From Azolla caroliniana (taxonomy: Eukaryota > Polypodiophyta): 64,000 bases of DNA. Within the stretch, counting starts at the first letter, position 1, and each line of letters starts with the position of its first letter. Shown here piece after piece: positions 9,607 through 20,322 of this stretch. The translations under genes and the position numbers were made by a program. The DNA lies in NCBI GenBank assembly GCA_043228905.1, contig JBHGNT010000009.1:11222001-11286000 (forward strand), in the 5' to 3' direction. A model generated the notes under the pieces. It ran no database searches. It had not been told where the DNA came from and saw only the letters and a program-made list of their open reading frames with translations.

Positions 9607-10293
9607 TGTCGCGTTGTTACGCGCGTGCGTGGAGAACAAGGCGGGACCACTGGGGTCTTGGACCGAGGAATAGGTGAGGAAGCGAAAGGAGAGAGAGAGA
9701 GAGACACGCTCACACACGTATAGACAAAAAAGCGCGCGGGAACGCAACCCAACAACACAAGAGACACAAGTTGAGCAGGAGATAGGGTAAAAGGGACGCG
9801 TAAATAAATATATGTATGCAGACGACTCGAACGGTTACAACCGATCAGGTCGGCGAGACGGGTTTCGACGCCTGATCACCCACGCACACAGGGGAGCAAG
9901 ATGGAGATTCTGCCAGAAGCACACGGGCGTTCGACGGAGCAGAATCAGCCTCTCGAGAACCTGCGCAAAGAAAGCTAAGGAGAACGACATAGGAGAAGAG
10001 CTCGGTCCCAGTCCGACAGCACTTTGTCCCCTCTAACGCGCGATACCTTCTCTCCCCCGTCTCCCTCTCTTTTATAACTCAAGGAGGGAGGTCGTCTTGC
10101 CCGTTTACATCACATTAATTCTCTATCCTTTCGGACAGAGATACTCCTCGATTCTCCCTATAGAATATTGCTACCTAGGATTTAACCCTTGCGCCTACCT
10201 ATCTTTTTTATGACAAGGGACGTGCCCACGTGTAAGGGCCGGTTCACACACATTATACACGGTTTGCGCCTAGGGACGGTTTTCTTCACGACA
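9607..10293 (-). repeat. 5' LTR of element B
   Basis: 687 bp, partner of 3748-4434. On the minus strand it contains a TATA box (TTATAAAAGAGAGGG; plus-strand 10067-10078 area) in a pyrimidine/purine-rich block. The transcript would run leftward into gag. Followed on the plus strand by CCGG, the target duplication. Confidence 0.92.
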
Positions 10294-11662
10294 CCGGTTC
10301 CAGCGGATACACAATCAGCTCAGCCGGACACCACCGGAGGAAGAAACAAAGGCCATATTCTTAGCAGCACTCCGGAAACCCTTACGGACGGTGTGCACCG
10401 TCATCGATTTCCGCACCAGCAGCATAGATCAAGTGATTGACCGAGTTTGGGAAATGGAAAACTTGAGTTCATGGCTAACCATGGGCGCACTGCAGCGTAC
10501 GCTACCGACGGAAGAGGACCTCCGTTTCCGACAAGCAGTTCAATGTATGATATGCCTGAATGCCGGACATTCAGCGTTGGAATGCACCATGCGTTCCCAA
10601 TGCTTGCTCTGCCACTCCAGAAGTCACACAATGGAACGGTGTGAGTATAACTTGTTAAATCGACAAGCACCACCGGTCCGGCAAATTGAACCACGGAGCA
10701 ACCGAGAGGAAGAAGAAGAACAATGGTGGCGAGAGGAGCGCTACCGGCCAGCACAAGATGTCTGGTATAGCGATCGAAGACACGCGTATGACCGGTATGA
10801 TAGACAGGATAGGTACCAGGACTATAATGGATGGTATGAAAGATATAACCGGGATCGCTCCCCTGGTTACAACCACCGACAGGACGACTATGGCAAGGAT
10901 GAAGATCAGCCCCGGCAAGGATACCGCACCAAAAAGAATTTCAATAAGAAATGTCATTTCAACAGAAAGGGGGGTCATCCACGAGAACCGGAAAAGGGCG
11001 CTCCGAGCAGCCAACCAAACCAAAACCAAGCACTTGCCCCCGGTCCGCCACCAAGCACACACGCCGAATCCAGCAATGCCCGGAAGCCGTACTGCTATTA
11101 TTGCCAGCAAGAGGGCCACTATAGTAATCAATATCCGGCAAAGAGCTACGACAAGCGACCAGCGGTGAACATGGTAGACACGGAAGTCGCGGACCTACAA
11201 CAAGTCACTACAAGATCAAAAGGCAAAGCCACGGAGTGGGAAACTCAAGAAGCCATCCGAAAGCAGGCAACCGAATGGGTGAAGAAGGCAAATGAGCGGA
11301 ATGCAGCAGAGCTCGAACAAAAGGTGAATGCCGAAGAACTCGCCGGCTCGGGGCAACCCGAAAACCCAACAGGGCAGGCGTTACAAGAATGCCAAATCAC
11401 ATTGCCGTTAGGCCGGCTATTGCAACTGGTACCACGGTTCACGGAAGGACTGAAGACCGGAAGGACGACAGCTGACACACCACCGGCTCCGGCATTCTTT
11501 TCAAATCCGGAGGAAGGACCGGCAGTGGTGGACACAAGCAGTCCAGCAATCATAGCCATCGTGAAGGGAAAAGAGCTACCCGGCATGATTATCGATGGAG
11601 GATCCGGCGTGAACATGATCAGCCTCCGAACGTGTAACACGCTAGCGGATGGCGGACACTAG
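10294..11662 (+). pseudogene. Element A gag C-terminal half and protease start
   Basis: The gag frame interrupted at 3747 resumes here: FQRIHNQLSRTPPEEETKAI, VCTVIDFRTSSIDQVIDRVW. Two zinc-knuckle-like motifs follow: CMICLNAGHSALECTMRSQC around 10545-10610, and CYYCQQEGHYSNQYPAK near 11090-11150, in which the last Cys is replaced. Between them is an Arg/Asp/Tyr-rich basic stretch. The protease begins at GMIIDGGSGVNMIS near 11585, with a D-G-G triad where D-S-G or D-T-G is usual. The frame closes with a TAG at about 11660 after a frameshift. Confidence 0.87.
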
Positions 11663-13120
11663 CTCAGTACGGCCGACCGGATTAATACGCGATATGGAAG
11701 TGACCATCGGGGGTCACACATTTCGCATTTCCATAGTTCTCTAGCTACAAGCTCAGGGAGCTTACCCACTATTGTTGGGACGGCCCTGGTTTAAAACGGC
11801 ACACATAAAGCAAAATTGGAGGAAGAACATAATTACGTTCCAGTGTGGAAAAGCGAAAGTACGAGTACGGACTCAACCACGATCCAGTACCGGCAAGGAA
11901 TCAATGTCGCTATATGCGGAATTTGTTAACATGCTGGAAGGATTGGCGGACGAAGAGGTCGATCAATACTTACAGGAAAATCCGAAGATCGTACCTCTGT
12001 TCGAGATTGATGTAGCCAAAGCAGTATCACCGTACGTACTGCAACCGGACGAGACCGACAAGGAACCGGATAAAGAGGCAATCCGGGAATTACGGCAAGC
12101 ACAGGAGGCACTGGAAAAAGAAATGGCAGTATCACAGCGCGTGAAAGCATCCCAGCTAGAAGAGGTAAACCTAAGTACCACAGAGGACACAAGACCGGTG
12201 CACATCGCCAAGGAAATGACTTCGGAGAACAAAACGGCAATGATCACACTCCTAAAAGAATTTCATGATGTGTTCACCTGGTCCTACGAAGACATGCTAG
12301 GACTCGATCCTCAGTTATATCAATACCAGATACATCTTAGCAAAGACGCCAAACCGGTAGCGCAACGGCGTTACCGGATGAACCCGAATTACGCAGCAAA
12401 GGTCAAAGAAGAAATCGACAAGTTGCTGAGAGTGGGTTTCATCTGACCGGTAAAGAAAGCCACATGGCTTAGCCCGATAGTGGTAGTACCCAAAAAGAAC
12501 GGTAAGATCAGAGTGTGCGTCGACTACCGGAAATTGAATGCGGCTACGGTAACAGACGCCTTCCCACTTCCATTCACGGATGGAGTCCTGGATGCAGTCG
12601 TCCGTCATAAGGTGTACAGTTTTCTGGATGGTTTCAGCGGCTATAATTAGATCCGGATGCACCCCGCCGACCAGGAGAAAACAACTTTTGTCACCGAATG
12701 GGGAGTCTTTGTTGTCGTAGTGATGATGTTCGGACTGAAAACAGCAACGGCACCGGCAGGTGTTTTTGGATGACTTCGTTGTTTATAGCTAGGAAGGGGA
12801 TCACCTTCAACACCTCCGACTATGCCTAGAAAAATGTAGGGTTTACCGACTAAGCCTGAACCCGGCAAAATGTGTGTTCAGAGTAACCAGCGGAGCATTA
12901 TTGGGCCACATAGTGAGCAAGGACGGTATCGCAGTGGATCCGGACAAAGTAAAAGCAATCCTGGAGGCACCGGCACCAGCCACAGCACAGGCACTAAGCC
13001 GGTTCTTAGGACAAATTTGGTGGCATAGCCGAATGCTCCGGTATCTGGCAGACCTGGCTACACCACTGCATGCCGCAGTACATCGGACACAAAAGACCAA
13101 GCTTACCGGGCACTAAAAGT
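11663..13120 (+). pseudogene. Element A protease end and reverse transcriptase
   Basis: In shifted frames: MEVTIGGHTFRIS and LLLGRPWFKTAHIKQNW (protease C-terminal part), a charged linker, then RT. RT blocks are HDVFTWSYEDMLGLDPQL, RRYRMNPNYAAKVKEEIDKL, VVPKKNGKIRVCVDYRKLN, YSFLDGFSGYN and the eroded palm near 12730-12800. The YLDD-equivalent region is damaged; VFLDDFVVY is still readable across frames near 12765-12785. The thumb follows: GHIVSKDGIAVDPDKVKAI and ALSRFLGQI. There are stops at 12444 (TGA), about 12648 (TAG) and beyond. This RT is plant-like, unlike that of B and C. Confidence 0.86.
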
Positions 13121-13121
13121 A

Positions 13122-13952
13122 TTGTTGTCACAAGCGCCGATGGTGCAACCTCCGGATTGGTCCAAAGAGTTCCATGTGTTCGTTGACGCGTCCGACATTG
13201 CAATCGGGAGCGCACTGATGCAACTGACAGAACCAAAATGGTACCGGCTAGTCTATTATGCCAGCCGGAAGTTGTCCCAAGCGGAACATAATTATTCCAC
13301 GACGGAAAGGGAGGCTTTGGGAATGATCTACAGTGTCACCAAGTTTAGACACTATCTGTTGGGAAGGAAATTTTCCTTTCACGTAGATCATTCGACGCTC
13401 CTCTATTTGGTGTCCAAAGCATCACTTGCCGGTAAGCTGGCCCGGTGGACGTTACTACTGCAAGAATTCGAGTTCGAGATATTCCACCGACCCGGCATAC
13501 AGCATGCGGTAGCGGACTATTTATGCCGGCTAGATTCCGGCGAAACCGGTGATGGAGTCCCAGACGACTTTCCGGATGCAGAGCTGTTTAGAGTCATAGC
13601 AAAAACGGCAACAGACAGTTCGGTCGTAGAGGAAGACAAGTGGCTCACCAATATGCACCAATTTCTGAGCATCGATTTACCTCTGGAGGAGATGAATAGA
13701 GACGAAAGGAAACGCTTAGCGGTTCAAAGCTGGCACTTCTGTCTAGTGCAGGACACACTGTACCACAAAGGCGCAAATGGCATATGGCGGCGTGCAGTGC
13801 GCAGTGATGAAAAGGAAGTAATATTGCGCGAGGCACACTATGGCGTGGCCGGAGGACATTATGCCGGAGACGCTACGGCAGGGAAAATATGGCAGAGTGG
13901 ACTATGGTGGCCAACAACATTCAAAGATGTAGTCCGGTACGCTAAAGAATGA
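13122..13952 (+). pseudogene. Element A RNase H and integrase zinc finger
   Basis: A 276-residue open stretch. RNase H is clear: HVFVDASDIAIGSALMQL, LVYYASRKLSQAEHNYSTTE, REALGMIYSVTKFRHYLLG, FSFHVDHSTLLYLVS and FHRPGIQHAVADYLCRLD. It continues into the connection and integrase finger: LVQDTLYHKGANGIWRRAV, EAHYGVAGGHYAGDATAGKI and GLWWPTTFKDVVRYAKE. It closes with a TGA where the Cys of the CDLC finger motif is expected. Confidence 0.9.
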
Positions 13953-15031
13953 GACCTATGTCAACAAATGGGGCAACCAACCGAACAAGCCAGAATGCCT
14001 CACCTGCCCGTGCTACTGTTAGAACCATTTCAGAAATGGGGGCTAGATTTTGTCGGTCCGTTCAAACCATCGACAATGAGAACCGGCAACCGGTACATGA
14101 TCGTCACTACGGATTATTGCACGAAATGGGTGGAAGCGAAAGCACTACGCGACAACACCGCGACATCCACGGCAAAAATTTTATATGAATGCATCTGGTG
14201 CCGATATGGATGTCCGAAAGAGCTCATAAGTGACCACGGTGGGCACTTCTTAGGGCAAGTAGTGGAAAGTTTGACGACATTTTATGCGGTGGTGCACAAA
14301 CGGAGCCCTCCCTATTATCCGCAAGCCAACGGATTAGCAAAGTCAACAAATAAAACACTACAGAATATCTTGCGGAAAATCGTCAATGAGAACCAGACGG
14401 ATTGGGATACAAAGCTGCACAATGCACTCTAGGCCTACCGAACGGCATATAAAACAAGTATCCGCACAACACCGTTCTGCTTAGCATTCGGATTAGAAGC
14501 AGTGATGTTGGTAGAGTTCCAGGTCCCAAGTTTACGAATACAGATTCGGGAACGCCTAAATGAGAAGGAATCGGAAGCTATCCGGTTAAACGCGTTGTGC
14601 GAATTGGAAGAACACTAGCTAGCCAGCATCATGCACCTAGAACTAGAGCAGCGACGAAGGAAGGCGTTCGTGGATCGTCACCGAAAAGGGAACGAAAAGA
14701 TGTTCAGCATCAGTAAGCCGGTACTCGTATTCCAAACCCGGATGGGTAAGATGCTGGGAAAGCTACGGTTTCGGTGGACCGAACCATACTAGATTACGCG
14801 AGAGTTCAACGGTTCCTACCAATTAGGGACACTCGTCGGCAAGGTTCTGGGTAAATGGGTCAACGGGTTCCGACTCAAACCATACAATGGACCCATGCCA
14901 AGAAACCCATTTGAACAAGTGAAGGGCGACACAAAACCAGACACCGGTAAGTCGAAAGCGCCGACAAGCGGTCCAGCGTCCGGCAAGAATCACAATCCGG
15001 ATAGGGGTCCAATGGGACCGGTTGCTAATTA
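13953..15031 (+). pseudogene. Element A integrase core and C-terminal region
   Basis: The core is visible: PFQKWGLDFVGPFKPST with the first Asp, YMIVTTDYCTKWVEAKAL, LISDHGGHFLGQ with the second Asp, and YYPQANGLAKSTNKTLQNIL, in which the catalytic Glu of the usual GxxE motif is Lys. The frame ends at a TAG in ALWAYRT (TGG to TAG) at about 14430 and resumes with FGLEAVMLVEFQVPSLRI and RRRKAFVDRHRKGNEKMFS, then further TAGs. The loss of the Glu plus the stops makes the integrase dead. The reading frame stays visible to the stop at 15029-15031. Confidence 0.86.
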
Positions 15032-15458
15032 GCAAAACCATTTATTATCAAAAAGAAAGAAAGAAAGAAAGAAATCAAATCAAATCAAATCAAATCAAAT
15101 CAAATCAAATCAAAGTAAATCATGCAAGGGCGAGGGGTGAACGGACACATGCAAAAAGAAGGAGTGAACAAGCACTTTGAAAAGGTATGTAGTGGGCTAT
15201 TAATAGGGTATTAAACCGCCGCCACATGGCACGTCATTCTATTTTAGTACACGACGTGCACATGCGCGGGTAATGAAAAAAGAAAAAACAGGCGCCAACA
15301 TGCAACAAGAAGACCCCCGCCACATAGAAACCCTCACATTTCGCAAACAGAGGAGCACAAACGCAGACAGGTGATTAAAGATCAGCAAACGCGAACCCAC
15401 GCACACAGAGACTCCTCACACACAACCCTCACCAACGCTCACTGACCTCGACGAAGCC
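15032..15458. repeat. Spacer with GAAA and AATCA microsatellites in element A
   Basis: Between the integrase end and the extra coding region. AGAAAGAAAGAAA runs at about 15051-15073 and a tandem AAATC array at about 15074-15112. The rest (15113-15458) is non-coding with no feature I recognise, though it would hold the leader of any transcript of the downstream frame. Confidence 0.75.
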
Positions 15459-16660
15459 ATGGACTGCCAAGCACTCTCTGAAGCAGCCAAGAAGTGGCTA
15501 AGGAAACACGGCTTAGAGGGTTTCCTCACCATCATGGAGGCGCCACCGCACCGGGAGGCGAAAAAGATAGTCAAAGAAATCGACACGGAGCTGATTACTG
15601 AGGAGGCCATCCATGCGTTGATTGGCCTTCTGGAAGGGGGAATCTTCACTATCGACAACCCTACCCCGGAATAGCTCCAAAAATACTTTGGGGAATACTC
15701 TCTGGCAAGCAAGGCCTACCGGACACAAGGCGGCGAAGATCCTCTCTTTCGAGAGATTGCCCGGGTGCTCCATGAATTCGGACATGTATACCCTCGACCC
15801 CCCTGCATGCCCCAGAACCGGGCCAGCTTAATCATAGCCACATATGAAGGCGTGAAGGTGGACTGGGCAGTACTGATTGCGGCCATCCACTCTGTTAGAG
15901 GCAAAGAGGGTCGGAAGATATGGACGGCGTTGGCGCAATCACTCACTCTATTGGCGCCACCTATCGAGCCCGTCAAGACCACGAAGCGGGGAAGAACAAT
16001 TGAAGGCACCCCGAAAACAACCTCTAAACGGCAACAGTTGTTGGCGTCTAAGGCAACCAAAGGGAAGGCGGCTGACACGGACCAGGCGGCAAAGGAGTGT
16101 GCCAACAGGAAGCGGCAGGCGGAAACGCAGGACGAGCCACCGGTGCAGCCAATCAAGATTAGGCTTAGCCGACCGGTTCAACAAGCGTCGGACCTCTTGG
16201 CAGCGAAAATCAACATCGAGACTTAGGAGGAGGAACCGTTAGAGCACCTCTAGCGGCGCCAGAAGGCAAGCACATCCGAACATGCCGGGGAGCGTTCGGA
16301 CCCAAAGAAGGATGGAACGCTTGTACCCCGCCCTGAGCAGCCCGCACCAAGGATAGAACCGGCCACAGAGCCCCCTCCACAACAACCTCTACCGGCGGGT
16401 CAGGATACGGCAAGACCCGATATGCAAGCGCCGGAAGTATAGTTGCCGACCCCACCGGCAGGCCAAGAGCGTTCAGAGGCGGAGCGGCCAACGGAGCGGC
16501 AACCAAAAATGGCAAAGTGGTCACCAACAAGAGCCAGAGTTGCAGCTCGACGCAACTGGACAAAACCGACCACTAGCCAGCGACACCAATAGCCAACCCT
16601 CTAGGCAAACGCAACAACAAGGCACCGGCAGCCAATGGCTCCGGTGGATTGGAGAACAGA
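15459..16660 (+). pseudogene. Extra 3' coding region of element A, N-terminal part (unknown function)
   Basis: An ATG at 15459 opens MDCQALSEAAKKWLRKHGLE, followed by an acidic helical region (REAKKIVKEIDTELITEEAI). Translation continues through a TAG at 15672-15674 into LHEFGHVYPRPPCMPQNRAS and VKVDWAVLIAAIHSVRGKEG, then a Lys/Arg/Thr-rich low-complexity segment and a Pro/Gln-rich one. Stops are almost all TAG (about 15672, 16224, 16251, 16437, 16590, 16602). There is no similarity that I recognise to envelope, integrase or Gag, and no membrane segment or signal peptide is seen. Its place between integrase and the 3' LTR matches the extra ORFs described for some Tat/Ogre/Retand elements. Confidence 0.65.
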
Positions 16661-18270
16661 TTGATGGAGTGGTACACTACATAGAGGCGGAAGAGAAAGC
16701 GTAGATGGATCGGTTGCTTGTCACGACCAGAGAACTAGAGACGACCCGGTCAAGGATCCGCAGCCTAGAACAAGACTTGGACCTAGCCACAGAAGAATTG
16801 GCCAAAATGGCCTTAACTGGACCACAGCTCCAAGCACCGGTGACCCCGGTCGATGTACAGAATAAAGAAGCACCAGCACCTGTACATAGCAATAAGACCC
16901 TGGAGACGGAAACAGTCCCAGAGATTGTGGTAGCGCAAGCAAAGGAGCTTGTTGAATTAAGAGATGAACTGGCCGCACATGAAGCATTACGGACCCGAGA
17001 GCGGGACTTGAAGAAAGCGGCAGAAGAAGAGCAACGAAAGACTGCTGAGAACCTCCGCAGGGCAGAAGAGAATCTGCGGAAAGGACATCAAGCCTATGAC
17101 TGGCTGAAGGAGGAGAAAGAGAAGGTGCTACAAGAAAAGGAGAAGCTGTGACGGATGGCGGAAACAGAGATCGAAAGGCTGAAAGAAGAACTCCGTCAGC
17201 AAAAGGTCCGGGAAGACCACGCTCGCCGGCAACTCAACCAAAAGCTGAAGCAGAAAACCGATGATTTTGAGCACCTGCATCGGGACTACAAGCACCTGGA
17301 TACAGAGCATAAGAAATAGTAGGAGAAGATGGTAGAGCTCCTACAGGAGGTACATCAGGTTGAGACGGCGTTGGCGGAGGAACGGGCTGAAAGAACCACG
17401 CTGCTGGAGGAAGCCGCGCAAGAACGGATGGAGTTGCATAAGCAGCATTATGAAGAGAAGGAAAGAGCGACGATGATCTTGCAAAGGCTGCATAACACTT
17501 ATCAAACCCAACTGTCACATTGCCAGGAGCAGGAGGTGGATACGGTGGCACTCATCAAGCAGTTGAAGGACGAACGGCAAGCCGCAGAGGACAAATCAAA
17601 GATGGGATTGGAGCGGATCCAGTTCATTGTCCAGGCATGGAGGAACAAGACCAAATGCTTGATTGACGAAAGCTCCACGCAATGGTGGGACAAATGGGCA
17701 AAGCACACAGCCGAGCTCCAGTTGCTACGGGCAGACACGGAAAACCGGAAGAAGGATGGCGACGACTGCTACATGCTAACGAAGGAGGACTTCACCGCCG
17801 TCAGAGAGGACTTAGCCGAAGATTTTATAACTATGGCGGAGGAGTAGGTAGCAGTGGTCCGGCAACTTGTAGCCCAGCTAGATGATGATCGACTGGATGC
17901 TCAAATCCAGTTTGAGAGCTATGAGCGGACCAGGCTACGGAGAGAAGAAGCAAAGCAGGCGGCGATCGTCAACCTCAGCGATGAGGAGCCATCACCAGAG
18001 CAAGGACCGGATGGAGACAAGGCCGGGACGAGTCAACCGGAGTCAAATCCAACGGAGCAGCTAACGGAGGAATCACTGCCACAACCGCCGGTACCGGGAG
18101 CCGAACAGACGCCCTCTCAAGAGCAACAGCAACCACAACAGCAACAACAATAGCAGCCACAACAGCAACAACAATAGTAGCCGCAACAACAACAACAACA
18201 ACAACCGAATTCTGAACAACCATTGGATACCCTAGAGCATAGTATTATGGACATCTTGGACAAAGGCTAA
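16661..18270 (+). pseudogene. Extra 3' coding region of element A, coiled-coil and poly-Gln part
   Basis: After a frameshift near 16650 a second frame carries a long heptad-rich coiled coil: TTRELETTRSRIRSLEQDLD, ELVELRDELAAHEALRTRER, a stretch of Lys/Glu/Arg helix to 17148, then VELLQEVHQVETALAEERAE and VALIKQLKDERQAAEDKSKM to about 17847. The C-terminal end is acidic then glutamine-rich (CAA/CAG runs at 18119-18205). Stops are a TGA at 17149, TAGs near 17317, 17845, 18151 and 18175. Several lie in CAG runs, so CAG to TAG is the likely cause. Function unknown; the coiled coil suggests self-assembly. Confidence 0.65.
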
Positions 18271-18323
18271 GGGCCGGATAGTGGGATTCGACGTACAAGG
18301 TACTGTCCCACGGGCGTGCCATG

Positions 18324-18770
18324 TGTTACTCGGCCGGCAAAGGAGCAGAAACCAGAATGTGAAAGGGATGGTTATTCAGAATATATTTAATTAAGTAGAT
18401 TAGATTATAATTATGTAGTGAACATACATACCGGAATCGGTATGCCGATCTGGATCCGGACAGATTCCGAACAGGTGCCGGTTGGCACCGTTTTGTACGC
18501 AGCAACAGTGACCTATATAAAGGCCCGGTTACAATGTATAACTTTAATGGAGAATTAATATAAGCTTCTTGTTTTATCTTCACGTATTTATTACCGTTCT
18601 GAATTAATTGTTATATCTTACGCGTGTATTAAGTGTATGCCTTATTGCTAAGTAGCTAATTAAGTCGAAGTAATCATTGTGTCTTAAGTTATCTCGCCGT
18701 AACACCCTTTGGTGAAGTGTCTTCCGGAGACACCCAGTGTTAGGCCATTGTTCGGCCCTAAGGATTAACA
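18324..18770 (+). repeat. 3' LTR of element A
   Basis: 447 bp, TGTTACTCGG to ATTAACA. TATA box TATATAAAGG at 18514-18523. Followed directly by GAGAT, the target duplication. Confidence 0.93.
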
Positions 18771-18775
18771 GAGAT

Positions 18776-19159
18776 GTCCCTCAGAGTCATGTCGGTCAGA
18801 GAGGAATCATGAGGAATGTCTTGCATGCGCCGACAATCACCAAGAGCTTGGTGTTGGTCAGATAAATTGTCGACTAGGGCATGCAAGTTCGATTTACTCA
18901 CCTCGGGTGCTTCATAGAGGAAGAAGGCAAGATCATTGCGCAAGGGCGCAAAGAAGGGACGATGTTTGTCCTCCAAACAAATGATGTTGGAACCGCCATT
19001 TTCGCAAAGGGGCAAAAAGTCGAATAAGATATCGACTTGTGGCACAAGCGGTTCCGCCAGGTCAACTTCATACGGTTTCGAGAGATGTAGACGAAAAACA
19101 TCGTTTTCAACTTGCCGAAATTCAGTGACAGAAAGGGCTAGGTCTGCGAAGCCTACCAA
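18776..19159 (-). pseudogene. Unknown ORF interrupted by element A
   Basis: On the minus strand the frame reads LVGFADLALSVTEFRQVEND, LSKPYEVDLAEPLVPQVDIL, LHALVDNLSDQHQALGDCRR and DSSLTDMTLRD up to the A insertion. Removing A joins it in frame to the piece at 2254-2360, giving an open stretch of about 146 codons. It starts directly after a TAA, with a TTG and no ATG at the upstream edge, so its true 5' end is missing. It abuts a copia fragment at about 19160. I do not recognise the family; a segment of another retroelement is possible. Confidence 0.5.
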
Positions 19160-19160
19160 T

Positions 19161-20250
19161 TAGGGAAGCATCACCAAGTTCCGTTCCCAAATAAAAGAAA
19201 TCGGAGCTGAAACAAGCTCGATTTAATCCATTCGGATGTATGGGGATTGACGTAGAACGTGAGTATTGGTGGAGGTCGTTATTTTGTAACCTTCATCGAT
19301 GACTACACTCAGCATAGTTGGGTGTGCTTGATCAAGAAGAAAAGCGAAGTCTTCTCCTGCTTCTTGAAGGTGAAAAGCCTTGTTGAATGGGAGACCGATC
19401 AAAAGATCAAGTGCCTAAGGTCTGATGGTGGAAAAGAGTACTTTTTCGACCAGTTCTCTGGCTATATATAGAAGGAGGGAATTCGAAACGAATTCTCTTG
19501 CAGATACACACCAAGGCAGAATTGTGTGACCGGGTAGAAGAATCGAACAATCGAAGAAGCAACAAGGGCAATGCTTGAGGAGAAGCATATGTCGAAGTTC
19601 TACTAGGTCGAAGCAGTTAGAACTGTCATTTACCAGTAGAATCAGACATCTGCAAATTGAGGAGTGTCGCCACATGAGCTGTACTTCGGGAAGAAGCCGA
19701 GTTTGGCAAACTTGAGGGTATTCAGTAGCATAACATATATGCATATGCCGAAGGAGAAGCGCCGGAAGTTAGATGCCAGAGCCAAGAAGGGTGACTTGGT
19801 TGGCTACTCGGATGAGCAAAAGGGTTATAAATGTTATAATCCCTGAACAAAAGAGGTCTGAGTAAGCTGAGATGTCATTTTCGATGAGTTGGCTTCGTGA
19901 TACTTGTCTTCACCTCCACCCCCATCCACTCCATTCCGAATTCTGAGGATGTGGCCAGTGAGGCCAAGTTTCCCCTGGAAGATGAAGCAATCAGAGCTCT
20001 AGAGGAGAGTCTGATTTCATTTCAGCTAAGCGGGCCGAATGAAGAGCTGTGTCGGGAAGACCAGTAGGATGAAGAGGCGGCGAGTAGTGGAGACTTGGTC
20101 GTGCTCTCCCCGTGCAAGGACCCGAGGAGACGGTTCAAGCGCAAAGAGAAGGGGAAGAAGAAGATGTCGGAATACGACACTGGCAAGGAAGAGTCGGACC
20201 GAAGTGAATCCAACTCCAGAAAGAGCAAGGAGGGACATCTGAAGACGAGG
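19161..20250 (+). pseudogene. Ty1/copia integrase core and C-terminal linker, decayed
   Basis: Copia integrase is readable with many stops: GGRYFVTFIDDYTQHSWVCL with the first Asp, CLRSDGGKEYFFDQF with the second, YTPRQNCVTG around the Glu position, and SPHELYFGKKPSLANLRVF, AKKGDLVGYSDEQKGYKCYN, VIFDELAS at the C-terminal end. A Lys-rich linker follows (RKEKGKKKMSEYDTGKEESD). The same family occurs in the opposite orientation at 63001-64000, where the same blocks appear with fewer stops. Most stops here are TAG or TGA. Confidence 0.85.
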
Positions 20251-20322
20251 TAGAAGTCAGCCAAGAGGGCCATGAAATCAACGAACCGGAAGTTACGTTG
20301 ATCCGCCTGCGAGAAGAATCCC

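Larger units (their letters stand above)
3748..10293 (-). mobile_element. Ty3/gypsy LTR retrotransposon B (fungus-like motifs), nested in A
   Basis: Flanked by 687-bp LTRs, 3748-4434 and 9607-10293, TGTCGCG to CACGACA on the plus strand. The flanking 4 bp are CCGG on both sides (3744-3747, 10294-10297). Removing the insert restores the gag frame of A. On the minus strand the order is gag, zinc knuckle and protease, RT, partial RNase H, integrase. The primer-binding region reads TTTGGTGAACCTGACG next to the 5' LTR, and a purine tract TTAGGTGGGGGCGGA abuts the 3' LTR. RNase H and the connection region are partly deleted and the integrase finger is frameshifted, so it is non-autonomous. It shares family with element C at 52281-63000. 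Confidence 0.94.
2361..18770 (+). mobile_element. Ty3/gypsy LTR retrotransposon A, with element B nested inside
   Basis: Two 447-bp direct repeats, each starting TGTTAC and ending ATTAACA, flank the element. The bases outside are GAGAT on both sides (2356-2360 and 18771-18775), a perfect 5-bp target-site duplication. Without the nested element B (3748-10293 plus a 4-bp duplication), A is about 9.86 kb. Gene order is gag, protease, RT, RNase H, integrase, then a long extra coding region. RT before integrase makes it Ty3/gypsy. Integrase C-terminal motifs (ALxAYRTAYKTS, FGLEAVMLVEF, PSLRI) and the extra 3' coding region point to the Tat/Ogre/Athila group; that is inference. Every frame carries stops, most of them TAG. 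Confidence 0.93.

Noticed and set aside
17975-18223. Minus-strand valine/alanine-rich ORF
   Set aside because: Shadow of the CAA/CAG poly-glutamine tract of the plus-strand coding region.
15459-18270. Envelope-like gene in element A
   Set aside because: No signal peptide, membrane segment or Cys pattern is visible; the coiled-coil and poly-Gln make-up does not fit an envelope.
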